A stretch of 13,575 nt of DNA from Eubacterium sp. CAG:786 (GTDB lineage Bacteria > Bacillota > Clostridia > Oscillospirales > Ruminococcaceae), in the NCBI GenBank assembly GCA_000432175.1, contig HF989500.1:39491-53065 (forward strand), in the 5' to 3' direction. Shown here piece by piece: positions 1 through 5,567 of this stretch (position 1 is the first letter of the stretch; the number at the start of each line of letters is the position of its first letter). Made by a program: the position numbers and the translations under genes. The notes below the pieces were generated by a model that searched no databases, was not told where the DNA came from, and was given only the letters and a program-made list of their open reading frames with translations.

Positions 1-2036
1 GGCAATGAGACAGGGACGATCTTTTCCTCAGGGAGCCAGCGGCGTATCTTGTTGATCATGTCCCTTATGTCTATCGGCTTCGCTATAAAGTCGTTCATTC
101 CTTCGCGCAGGAACATTTCGCGCGCGCCGCTGCCCACACTGGCAGTCAGTGCGATTATCGGAACGTCCGCATATGTCGGGAACTTCTCACGGATAAGGTG
201 AGTTGCTTCAATGCCGTCCATGCCTGGCATCATGTGATCCATGAACACGATATCGTAGCGGCAGTTGCGGACCTTTTCTATCGCCTCCTCGGCGCTGGCG
301 GCTGTGTCTACCTGCATTCCCAGCGGCTCGGTGACACCCTTTGCGACCTCGAGATTTATGTCGTTATCGTCAACAATGAGTATCCTGGCTTCCGGCGCCG
401 TAAACGACGCTTCCTCATCAGAAAGGCTGTCAGAACGTTCAAAGCTGCTGCAAATTCCCATTGCAGAATAGAGATTTATCGAATACTCAGGGCAGCGCAG
501 TATCGTGATATTGGGAATGTCGATCTTATCAGTGCTGTCAAACCTGTCGAGCAGCACGCACATCAGTTCGCGGTGAGATCTGACGAACTGCTTCAGCGCT
601 TCGGTGACGTATTCCCTGCCGACGATAAGATAGCCCTTTTCACCGCAGGAATTGATATCTGATATCTGCATGTATTTCATTCCGACAGCGGTGAGATCCT
701 TGCCTATCTGACGGCTCACATAGCTGCTGCGTACATAAACCCATGCCTGCTGACCGTCTGCATGTACATCGTCGAGGTAGGTTCCCCCGGAGCACTTCTG
801 TGGCAGCTGGAAGCTGAACACACTGCCCTTTCCAAACTCGCTGCGCGCGGTGATGCTTCCGTTCATGAGATTAAGCAGGCGCTTTGATATCGCAAGTCCA
901 AGCCCGGTGCCGCTGACATTCCTGCGGATGTCCATCTGCTTCATTCTTGTGAACAGGGCGTCCATCTCATCGGGCTTGATGCCGCAGCCAGTGTCGCTTA
1001 TTTCCGCGCACAGCAGCACTTCGTCCTTGCCCGAGGGGACTGCCTGCAGCTTCAGACCGATGTTGCCCATTCCGGTGAATTTCACCGCATTTCCCAGAAG
1101 ATTTATAAGTATCTGCTGAATGCGCACGTTATCTCCGACAAGCTGCTTCGGCATATTGGCAGGTAGATCAACAGTGAAATCGATGCTCCTGTTGCCAAGC
1201 ATGTTGTTTACTATTCCCGCTACATCGTTGACAAGTGAAAGCGGCTCATACTTGACCTCAACTATCGCCATATCCCCGGCTTCTATCTTGGAATAGTCCA
1301 TGATATCGTTGATTATCGTCAGCAGATGGCGTCCTGACGAACGTATCTGATGCAGATATTCACGGGCGTCCTTGGGATCCTCGGCGCGCAGGGCCATCTC
1401 GGACATGCCGAGTATAGCATTTAACGGGGTGCGCATCTCATGGCTGACGTTGGTGACGAAATCAGCCTGGTACTCGGCGCGGTTCACAGCCTCGGAACTG
1501 CTGTTCTTTATCTGATCCATTTTCTGTGCCATATCAGAAAGCAGCCCCGCGAATTCACGCACATAAGCAGCCGCCCTGTCGGCCTCGTCCGGTGGGAGTA
1601 TCCTCATCTCGGCAGCCGCGCCAGCAAGCCTTTCAGGGCTCTCTCCGGTGGTTTTGGCAGTCTTTTCGATGTCGCTGTAGTTCATGACGTCGGTAGGCAC
1701 CCAGCCTCCCGAAAGAATGCCGACAGTCTTATCGCCTATCAGTATCGGCGCGGAATACACCGCCAGCCCTCCGAAACACTCAGTACGCACTGCCCTGCCG
1801 TTTACAGCGGGGACGGAAGCACCGTATGCAATACAGCGCGCGCATTCCTGCCTGCCGGCTTCTGATTTCAGGCACAGCGAAGGGTATTCCGCAAATCCGG
1901 AGCCGTCAGTAACGCCAACGCCATTGGAATCAGATATCCACGCGGCAATACCGAACATTCCCGAAAAGGAGCTTTCTATTTTGCGGAGCATACCCGGTTC
2001 AATCACATCTGTGATATGAATAATATCTTCCTGCAT
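1..2036 (-). CDS. Hybrid sensor histidine kinase with PocR-type sensor domain (C-terminus beyond the window)
   Basis: I translated this frame from the minus strand; it stays open from the ATG at 2036 to base 1, about 678 residues, so the C-terminus is missing. An AAGGAG site precedes the ATG. Residues about 15-115 resemble the PocR sensory domain, with Cys55, Cys65, Cys68 and Cys87 and a following GG-rich PI...G segment. A helical linker leads to HisKA with the motif VSHEMRTPLNAILG (phosphorylated His199). The HATPase shows the N-box (Asn316), a DTGCG G1 box (Asp348) and a GTGLGL G2 box (Gly376). Residues about 425-545 look like a degenerate receiver. A true receiver follows, with Asp556/Asp557, phospho-acceptor Asp600 in FMDHMMPGMDG and Lys653. 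No membrane segment is visible, so the kinase is probably cytosolic. It should pass phosphate from His199 to Asp600. The ligand is unknown; PocR-type domains are proposed to bind small hydrocarbon derivatives. It lies 9 bp after the response regulator gene, in the same operon. Confidence 0.9.
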   Translation of the reverse strand, partial: MQEDIIHITDVIEPGMLRKIESSFSGMFGIAAWISDSNGVGVTDGSGFAEYPSLCLKSEAGRQECARCIAYGASVPAVNGRAVRTECFGGLAVYSAPILIGDKTVGILSGGWVPTDVMNYSDIEKTAKTTGESPERLAGAAAEMRILPPDEADRAAAYVREFAGLLSDMAQKMDQIKNSSSEAVNRAEYQADFVTNVSHEMRTPLNAILGMSEMALRAEDPKDAREYLHQIRSSGRHLLTIINDIMDYSKIEAGDMAIVEVKYEPLSLVNDVAGIVNNMLGNRSIDFTVDLPANMPKQLVGDNVRIQQILINLLGNAVKFTGMGNIGLKLQAVPSGKDEVLLCAEISDTGCGIKPDEMDALFTRMKQMDIRRNVSGTGLGLAISKRLLNLMNGSITARSEFGKGSVFSFQLPQKCSGGTYLDDVHADGQQAWVYVRSSYVSRQIGKDLTAVGMKYMQISDINSCGEKGYLIVGREYVTEALKQFVRSHRELMCVLLDRFDSTDKIDIPNITILRCPEYSINLYSAMGICSSFERSDSLSDEEASFTAPEARILIVDDNDINLEVAKGVTEPLGMQVDTAASAEEAIEKVRNCRYDIVFMDHMMPGMDGIEATHLIREKFPTYADVPIIALTASVGSGAREMFLREGMNDFIAKPIDIRDMINKIRRWLPEEKIVPVSL

Positions 2037-2045
2037 TTTTTCTCC

Positions 2046-2813
2046 TTAATTCAGCAGACTTCTTATCATGAGGAAAAGGCGTTCCATATTTATCGGCTTC
2101 AGCAGATAGCCCTGCGGATTCATCGCGATGACTTCCTGCACACGGTCGGAATCCGAAACACCCGTCAAAAATATAACTGGTATCTCAGTCAGCCGTGAAT
2201 CAAGGCGAATGTTCCTCAGCACATCGGCGCCGCTCTCGTTCGGCATCTGGTAATCCAGCAGGATAATATCCACCGTTTTGGTCTGCAGGTATTTCTCTGC
2301 CATTTTTCCGCTTGCCATTGCTGTGACTTCGTAATTTTTATCTTCCAGCGCCGCTTTGAGCAGCCGCAGAATGGCCTTGTCGTCGTCCACGACCAATATG
2401 TGCTTTTTTTCAGATGGCATCTGTTCCTCCGGCTGTTCCGTGGGCAGGGCGCCCATTGCCGCAGCTATCTTGTTGAGTACCTCCAGTGCCTTTGCCGGCT
2501 GTGGTATCACCTGCCAGAAAAGGTCGGGGGCATGCTTCTTGTATTCATCACAGACCTGCTGAGGGGCCGTCAGGACAAAAAGCGTGTCCGAGAACTCCTT
2601 CACCTTTTTCAGATGGCTGTACTGGGAGATCATGTTATAATCGAACTCTTCGGCTACAGTCAGAAAAACATCGGGGTCGGTGTACTTCGCGTGTCGAATG
2701 ATATCCTCATTGAACCCTGAAGTACTCAGGCACCGGAACCCTCTGTCCGCGCTGACGAACATATCCTGCAAAAAGTTCTGATCTCTGCAGTTGACAAGAA
2801 ACTTGACTTTCAA
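2046..2813 (-). CDS. Response regulator: degenerate receiver plus canonical receiver, no output domain
   Basis: With the TTG start at 2813 this is 255 residues. I chose TTG because AAGGTGG lies 8 bp upstream and the downstream sequence begins a clean beta strand (KVKFLV). An ATG in the same frame at 2837 has no ribosome site. Residues about 1-118 have a receiver-like alternation but lack the acidic pair and phospho-acceptor, and the usual KP is QP, so this half is probably inactive. After a Pro/Glu-rich linker, residues about 137-255 form a normal receiver with Asp143/Asp144, phospho-acceptor Asp187 (LLDYQMP), Thr217 and Lys239 followed by Pro. There is no DNA-binding or enzymatic output domain, so it may act by protein contact or as a phosphorelay intermediate. 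The kinase encoded next is the obvious partner. Partnership is inferred from adjacency; the domain calls are firm. Confidence 0.85.
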   Translation of the reverse strand: MKVKFLVNCRDQNFLQDMFVSADRGFRCLSTSGFNEDIIRHAKYTDPDVFLTVAEEFDYNMISQYSHLKKVKEFSDTLFVLTAPQQVCDEYKKHAPDLFWQVIPQPAKALEVLNKIAAAMGALPTEQPEEQMPSEKKHILVVDDDKAILRLLKAALEDKNYEVTAMASGKMAEKYLQTKTVDIILLDYQMPNESGADVLRNIRLDSRLTEIPVIFLTGVSDSDRVQEVIAMNPQGYLLKPINMERLFLMIRSLLN

Positions 2814-2896
2814 AACAGACACCACCTTATTAATCATGAAGCGCCGACGGCGATATTCTGCACAATTCGGCACAAATAGTCCATTTACGCTTTTTG

Positions 2897-2925
2897 ATTA
2901 TATCACAAAACCGCCTGGTTGTCAA
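2897..2925 (-). promoter_or_regulatory. Sigma-A type promoter for the two-component operon
   Basis: On the minus strand TTGACA (2925-2920) and TATAAT (2902-2897) are both perfect and separated by 17 bp. The -10 is preceded by TGTGA, giving an extended -10 (TGATATAAT). It lies about 85 bp upstream of the TTG start of the response regulator, leaving an untranslated leader of about 75 nt. Confidence 0.85.
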
Positions 2926-3073
2926 TGATAAAACGCAAACACCACGGCATCTCTGGGATCACTACCGCGCTAAAACGACACTCTTAACTTTTGCGACCCA
3001 CTTTTTATACCAGGGACAAGTTTACCGGCCATGTGTGGTGCATCTTCTTATCAGTTTCTTAACACTAAAAACC

Positions 3074-3102
3074 TTGAAATACTACGAAACTTGTGATATA
3101 AT
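3074..3102 (+). promoter_or_regulatory. Orphan sigma-A type promoter upstream of the tRNA
   Basis: TTGAAA (3074-3079) and TATAAT (3097-3102) are spaced by 17 bp, with the same GTGATATAAT extended -10 as the tRNA promoter 132 bp downstream. No credible coding sequence follows. A transcript would cross the A-poor tract at 3122-3193 and could read on into the tRNA. It may be a duplicated tRNA promoter or the promoter of a short untranslated RNA. Confidence 0.65.
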
Positions 3103-3121
3103 ATTATTAAGGGCATTGCGA

Positions 3122-3193
3122 GCCTCCTGGTTTGTTGTTGTGTTTGTGTTTCTTTCAGTTTGTCTCGCTGTGTCCTGTTTTTTTGTCTTTTTT
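3122..3193 (+). other. T/G-rich, nearly A-free intergenic tract
   Basis: These 72 bases contain a single A (at 3157) and about 43 T, ending in T-runs that switch abruptly to an A-run. The tract lies just downstream of the orphan promoter and carries no convincing reading frame or stable hairpin. It could be an unstructured U-rich RNA segment, a weak terminator between the two promoters, or simple compositional bias. The function is not determinable from the sequence. The rest of the stretch from 2926 to 3073 shows nothing I can identify. Confidence 0.4.
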
Positions 3194-3205
3194 AAAAAAA
3201 AATAC

Positions 3206-3234
3206 TTGACAAATATAAAACACTGTGATATAAT
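3206..3234 (+). promoter_or_regulatory. Promoter of the tRNA-Pro gene
   Basis: Perfect TTGACA (3206-3211) and TATAAT (3229-3234) are separated by 17 bp, with an extended -10 TGA directly before TATAAT. The start point would be near 3241, about 32 bp before the mature tRNA 5' end, as expected for a strong stable-RNA promoter. Confidence 0.88.
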
Positions 3235-3250
3235 ATATTAGTCGATTAAG

Positions 3251-3265
3251 GAATGCACTGCATTC
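3251..3265 (+). repeat. 15-bp palindrome in the tRNA leader
   Basis: GAATGCACTGCATTC is an inverted repeat with 7-bp arms around one central base. It lies between the predicted start point and the mature tRNA, so it could be a hairpin in the precursor or a protein-binding site. Only the symmetry is seen; the role is unknown. Confidence 0.45.
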
Positions 3266-3272
3266 ACTATCT

Positions 3273-3349
3273 CGAGATGTGGCTCAGTTTGGTAGAGCGC
3301 TGCGTTCGGGACGCAGAGGTCGCAGGTTCGAATCCTGTCATCTCGACCA
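3273..3349 (+). tRNA. tRNA-Pro, anticodon CGG
   Basis: The 77-base gene folds as a full cloverleaf. The acceptor stem CGAGATG pairs with CATCTCG, the D arm stem is GCTC/GAGC, and the anticodon stem CTGCG/CGCAG encloses the loop TTCGGGA. CGG at the anticodon positions reads CCG (proline). The T arm has TTCGAAT in the loop, and the discriminator A and CCA end are encoded. It has its own promoter and terminator. Its 3' end is a plausible phage attachment site because phage genes begin downstream. Confidence 0.96.
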
Positions 3350-3360
3350 TTGATATATCC

Positions 3361-3398
3361 CCGCCAAATGGCTCTATAAGCCGTTTGGCGGTTTTTTT
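3361..3398 (+). terminator. Intrinsic terminator of the tRNA-Pro transcript
   Basis: CCGCCAAATGGC (3361-3372) pairs with GCCGTTTGGCGG (3380-3391), with one G-T wobble and a 7-nt loop, followed at once by a run of seven T. It starts 11 bp after the encoded CCA. Confidence 0.9.
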
Positions 3399-3462
3399 AT
3401 TTTTATTTTTTCTTATATCTTTAAACAAAAAACAATATAAAATAACGCAAAAAAACGAAAGC

Positions 3463-3486
3463 ATGGGTGTCAACATGGGTGTCAAG
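3463..3486 (+). repeat. Tandem 12-bp repeat, candidate integrase arm sites
   Basis: ATGGGTGTCAAC at 3463-3474 is repeated directly as ATGGGTGTCAAG at 3475-3486 (11 of 12 identical). It lies in AT-rich non-coding DNA about 115 bp past the tRNA 3' end. Tyrosine integrases commonly bind short direct repeats beside tRNA attachment sites, so these may be arm-type sites at a prophage end. The repeat is seen; its role is inferred. Confidence 0.4.
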
Positions 3487-3556
3487 TTTAAGTACAAAAC
3501 TATTTTTCTTTATTGTATTATCTTCTCTAAATACAATTAATGGATATTAACATCAC

Positions 3557-3584
3557 ACGCCCCCTGCACAAGCGCCGGGGGCGT
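3557..3584 (-). terminator. GC-rich hairpin downstream of the cassette, possible terminator
   Basis: ACGCCCCC (3557-3564) pairs with GGGGGCGT (3577-3584) across a 12-nt loop, 25 bp after the stop codon of the last cassette gene. Neither strand has a T-run right after the stem, so it is not a textbook intrinsic terminator. It could pause or stabilise the 3' end of the cassette message. Confidence 0.4.
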
Positions 3585-3609
3585 TCCAAATATCACGACT
3601 GGGGATTTT

Positions 3610-4221
3610 TTATTCTACACCCTTCATATAGCTCTCGATCCAGACTACTTTTCCGTCTTTATATCTCCGAAAGTGCCCCCGAACAGGGAAAGCACCCTCG
3701 GGTGAACGGTGAGACCCGGAAGCGACCGCATAGCACGTATCCTTATAAGGACGAAAGACGAACGTGCGGTCACCGTCCTGATACCTGACTGAATTTGCGG
3801 ACACCACCCTGTCGGAAGGCTCCACGAGGTTTCCGACAACGAGGAGCGCATTCACGGTCAGAGCATTCCGCGCTACCTGCTGGAGCATGCGCTGCATGCT
3901 CTCGCGCTGTTCCGGATCGTCCATGTTTACGAGCGATTTATTCGGGACCATCTGCATGGCCACATCTTCGCCCGGTTTTTCCGATGCCCGGAGCTTCAGC
4001 GTGGCAGTGCGCACGCCCTGCTCGTACAGCTTGACTTCAAAGTACTTGTTGTGCCGTTCGCAGAAGCCGGAGATCTCCCGCTCCTTGCTCCTGTACACCA
4101 GCTCGAAGCGGTCGAAATACCAGACCGCTTCGGTTATGCAACTGCGAATGCTGTCTGCGTGCGCTATTCGCCAGCATTCCAGCAGCTCGTTCGCTGCTTC
4201 GTCGATAATAAATTTATTCAT
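3610..4221 (-). CDS. Unrecognised 203-residue protein, last gene of the pre-att cassette
   Basis: I place the start at the ATG at 4221, which overlaps the upstream stop as ATGA and has AGGAG 9 bp upstream. The longer frame reaching 4338 lies inside the previous gene and is unlikely. Residues 1-80 mix helical and beta-like segments (EAVWYFDRFELVYRS, EVKLYEQGVRTATLKL). Residues about 100-135 are helical with hydrophobic ALLVVGNLV. The C-terminus contains RGHFRRYKDGKVVWIESY (181-198); from memory, similar short tails recur at the ends of hypothetical proteins on clostridial mobile elements. There is no signal peptide, membrane segment or catalytic motif I recognise. It is translationally coupled to the 92-residue protein, so the two may act together. 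The function is unknown. Confidence 0.75.
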   Translation of the reverse strand: MNKFIIDEAANELLECWRIAHADSIRSCITEAVWYFDRFELVYRSKEREISGFCERHNKYFEVKLYEQGVRTATLKLRASEKPGEDVAMQMVPNKSLVNMDDPEQRESMQRMLQQVARNALTVNALLVVGNLVEPSDRVVSANSVRYQDGDRTFVFRPYKDTCYAVASGSHRSPEGAFPVRGHFRRYKDGKVVWIESYMKGVE

Positions 4222-4496
4222 CTCTCCACGCTCCTGAGCCCTCTGAGCTCGTTCCAGCTCAGCCCGTACTTTTCTTTGATATCCTTGCATACGCGCATGT
4301 CGTTCATGTATATCGGGACGTCGTGGACCCGCTTCCACTCGTCATCGCTCATCACCTCGATGATACCTATCAGCTCAAGCGTTCTTTTCGCTGAGAAAAC
4401 CGGACCGATACCGCAGCTGGGGATCCCTTCCCCGGCTTTTTTCTCGAAAAATGCAAGAGCCTTTTCTGCGTCTCTTCTCATTATTTCAAGCTTCAT
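4218..4496 (-). CDS. Unrecognised 92-residue cassette protein
   Basis: The ATG at 4496 is preceded by GAGGTG at 6 bp, which makes it a better start than the in-frame GTG at 4505 that lies inside that site. The protein is soluble, charged and mostly helical. Its C-terminal half (DDEWKRVHDVPIYMNDM, then KDIKEKYGLSWNELRGL) has a short helix-turn-helix-like look, but I cannot assign a family. It starts 5 bp after the stop of the XRE-domain gene and its own stop overlaps the next start by 4 bp, so the three are very probably one translation unit. A role as a small partner of the regulator is possible but not shown. Confidence 0.7.
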   Translation of the reverse strand: MKLEIMRRDAEKALAFFEKKAGEGIPSCGIGPVFSAKRTLELIGIIEVMSDDEWKRVHDVPIYMNDMRVCKDIKEKYGLSWNELRGLRSVER

Positions 4497-4501
4497 AAAA
4501 A

Positions 4502-4960
4502 TCACCTCACTAGCTCTTCAATATTTACGCCGAGCGCGTCCGCAAGCCGCAGGAGCACTTCTCCGGAAACCCGAGCCACGTCTCTGGCTCCGTTTTCAAG
4601 GCGCGAAATATTCTGCGCCGGAATGCCGCTCTTAGCCTCAAGGTCCTTGAGTGTGCAGCTTCTGAATTCTTTCAGGCGCTCTCCCCTGTCGGGGAGGAGC
4701 TCAGCGCGCGCCCATACTCTTACACCGTAGTGGTTAACTACCTTGTAAAGCTGACCGTCTGCCGCTTTATACAGCGGAGTGGTGCGGTCGTGGAGCTCAT
4801 CGTCTGCGCTGTTGACCGCGCGTTCCTTTTCGATGCTTCCGAGATCGTCGCTAATCTCGCAGCCGTACCCGACGGGAAGATGATCCCTGAACATTGTGCG
4901 ATAACCATTGCTGTTATCGCGGAAAAGCCGGAAGTTCATTTCTTCGTAAGTCATTTTCAT
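4502..4960 (-). CDS. Protein with C-terminal XRE-family helix-turn-helix and uncharacterised N-terminal region
   Basis: The ATG at 4960 has AGGAGG 8 bp upstream. An ATG at 4981, which overlaps the previous stop as ATGA, is the alternative and adds seven residues. The product is 152 residues. Residues about 98-152 match an XRE/Cro helix-turn-helix: LKDLEAKSGIPAQNISRLEN with the downstream LADALGVNIEEL. The first 95 residues are an unrecognised domain containing PLYKAADGQLYKVV. Having the DNA-binding domain at the C-terminus is less usual for phage repressors and more like some antitoxins or accessory regulators. It is a candidate to bind the twin palindromes at the cassette promoter, giving autoregulation; this is inference from position. 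Confidence 0.82.
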   Translation of the reverse strand: MKMTYEEMNFRLFRDNSNGYRTMFRDHLPVGYGCEISDDLGSIEKERAVNSADDELHDRTTPLYKAADGQLYKVVNHYGVRVWARAELLPDRGERLKEFRSCTLKDLEAKSGIPAQNISRLENGARDVARVSGEVLLRLADALGVNIEELVR

Positions 4961-4977
4961 GATGTTTTCCTCCTGTT

Positions 4978-5373
4978 TCATCTATCAATCCAGTTATTTA
5001 TCTGCTTCTGAGCATATGCATATTCGCCGATGAGGATTGCCTTAACTGCTGCTATAATACCATCGTAGTAGTTGTGGTTCTGATGATATCTTTCTGACGC
5101 AAATCTATACATCTTGTCGCACTGAGAGTAGAGCGCGTTGACTGCCTTCTTGCTGATTTTGATTGCACCCTGCTTCATAGCCTTGTAAATCACGCCTGCT
5201 TCAAATCTGGAAACCTGACCGTAAGTGTATCTGTAATATACCTGTTCTACCCTTTCGAGAGTATCGTCTTTAGCTTCTGCCCAAGCCTGACGGAGTGCCA
5301 TAGCAAGCTTTGCAAGGCGGTCGCCTTCAAGCGTTCTGTAGATCTCCCAGGCTCTTGTCATGATCTCTTTCAT
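4978..5373 (-). CDS. Unrecognised 131-residue protein, first gene of the cassette
   Basis: The ATG at 5373 has GGAGG 8 bp upstream. The ATG at 5388 lies just before that site and is unlikely to be used. The opening residues MKEIMTRAWEIYRTLEGD and the following RQAWAEAK resemble a short N-terminal pattern I recall from many unannotated proteins of Firmicutes phages and mobile elements. The rest is rich in Tyr, Lys and Ala and predicted helical (YYRYTYGQ, then KKAVNALYSQCDKMYRF). No catalytic motif, signal or membrane segment is visible. It is transcribed from the promoter at 5420-5448 with a leader of about 40 nt, and ends 17 bp before the chosen start of the XRE-domain gene. Confidence 0.75.
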   Translation of the reverse strand: MKEIMTRAWEIYRTLEGDRLAKLAMALRQAWAEAKDDTLERVEQVYYRYTYGQVSRFEAGVIYKAMKQGAIKISKKAVNALYSQCDKMYRFASERYHQNHNYYDGIIAAVKAILIGEYAYAQKQINNWIDR

Positions 5374-5419
5374 TTCCGTATCCTCCATTTTTCTATCCGG
5401 TTTCCCGTTCTGTGATTAT

Positions 5420-5448
5420 ATTATAATCCATCTGGCTGATAAAGTCAA
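5420..5448 (-). promoter_or_regulatory. Promoter of the four-gene cassette
   Basis: On the minus strand TTGACT (5448-5443) and TATAAT (5425-5420) are spaced by 17 bp. Transcription would start near 5413, about 40 bp before the first cassette start. A candidate operator half-site covers the spacer and the upstream edge of the -10. Confidence 0.82.
5424..5439. promoter_or_regulatory. Candidate operator O1 overlapping the cassette promoter
   Basis: TAATCCATCTGGCTGA matches the palindrome at 5466-5481 at 12 of 16 positions, keeping the left arm TAATCCA intact and a degenerate right arm. It overlaps the -10 and the spacer, so a bound protein would block RNA polymerase. Confidence 0.5.
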
Positions 5449-5465
5449 GCGTTTTTTGCAAAAAA

Positions 5466-5481
5466 TAATCCATTTGGATTA
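5466..5481. promoter_or_regulatory. Candidate operator O2, near-perfect palindrome upstream of the cassette promoter
   Basis: TAATCCATTTGGATTA has two 7-bp arms (TAATCCA/TGGATTA) around a TT centre. It lies 18 bp upstream of the -35 and exactly 42 bp from O1, about four helical turns, so both sites face the same side of the DNA. This suggests cooperative binding by a dimeric repressor. The XRE-domain protein of the cassette is the nearest candidate. Confidence 0.55.
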
Positions 5482-5531
5482 ACCTTGTTACATGTGCACA
5501 AAACTTCTACTCTTGTTTGTACACAATAAAC

Positions 5532-5562
5532 AAAAAATCCCCGGAGCCGAAGCCCCGGGGAT
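5532..5562 (-). terminator. Strong intrinsic terminator of the phage late operon
   Basis: On the minus strand ATCCCCGG (5562-5555) pairs with CCGGGGAT (5544-5537). An inner GC pair closes a TTCG tetraloop, and six T follow at once. It starts 5 bp after the amidase stop codon and separates the late operon from the cassette, so the cassette depends on its own promoter. Confidence 0.93.
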
Positions 5563-5567
5563 AAACA

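Noticed and set aside
198..662. Plus-strand 154-residue frame
   Set aside because: It is a shadow of the histidine kinase gene, whose frame is open and full of family motifs on the other strand.
2894..3241. Plus-strand 115-residue frame before the tRNA
   Set aside because: It spans two promoters and the A-poor tract, has Phe/Val/Leu low-complexity from T/G bias, and no ribosome site.
3267..3497. Minus-strand frame containing MTGFEPATSASRTQRST
   Set aside because: It is the antisense translation of the tRNA-Pro gene, a familiar spurious protein in databases.
3253..3540. Plus-strand 95-residue frame through the tRNA, ending with MGVNMGVKFKYK, as an integrase remnant
   Set aside because: It reads across the tRNA and its terminator; the MGVNMGVK part is just the tandem repeat translated, with no integrase motifs.
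3557..3584. Hairpin as a confident intrinsic terminator
   Set aside because: The stem is strong but no T-run follows on either strand, so it was kept only as a low-confidence entry.
5494..5524. Imperfect inverted repeat GTGCACAAAAC/GTTTGTACAC as an operator
   Set aside because: The arms differ in spacing and sequence and no second copy exists, so I do not list it as a feature.
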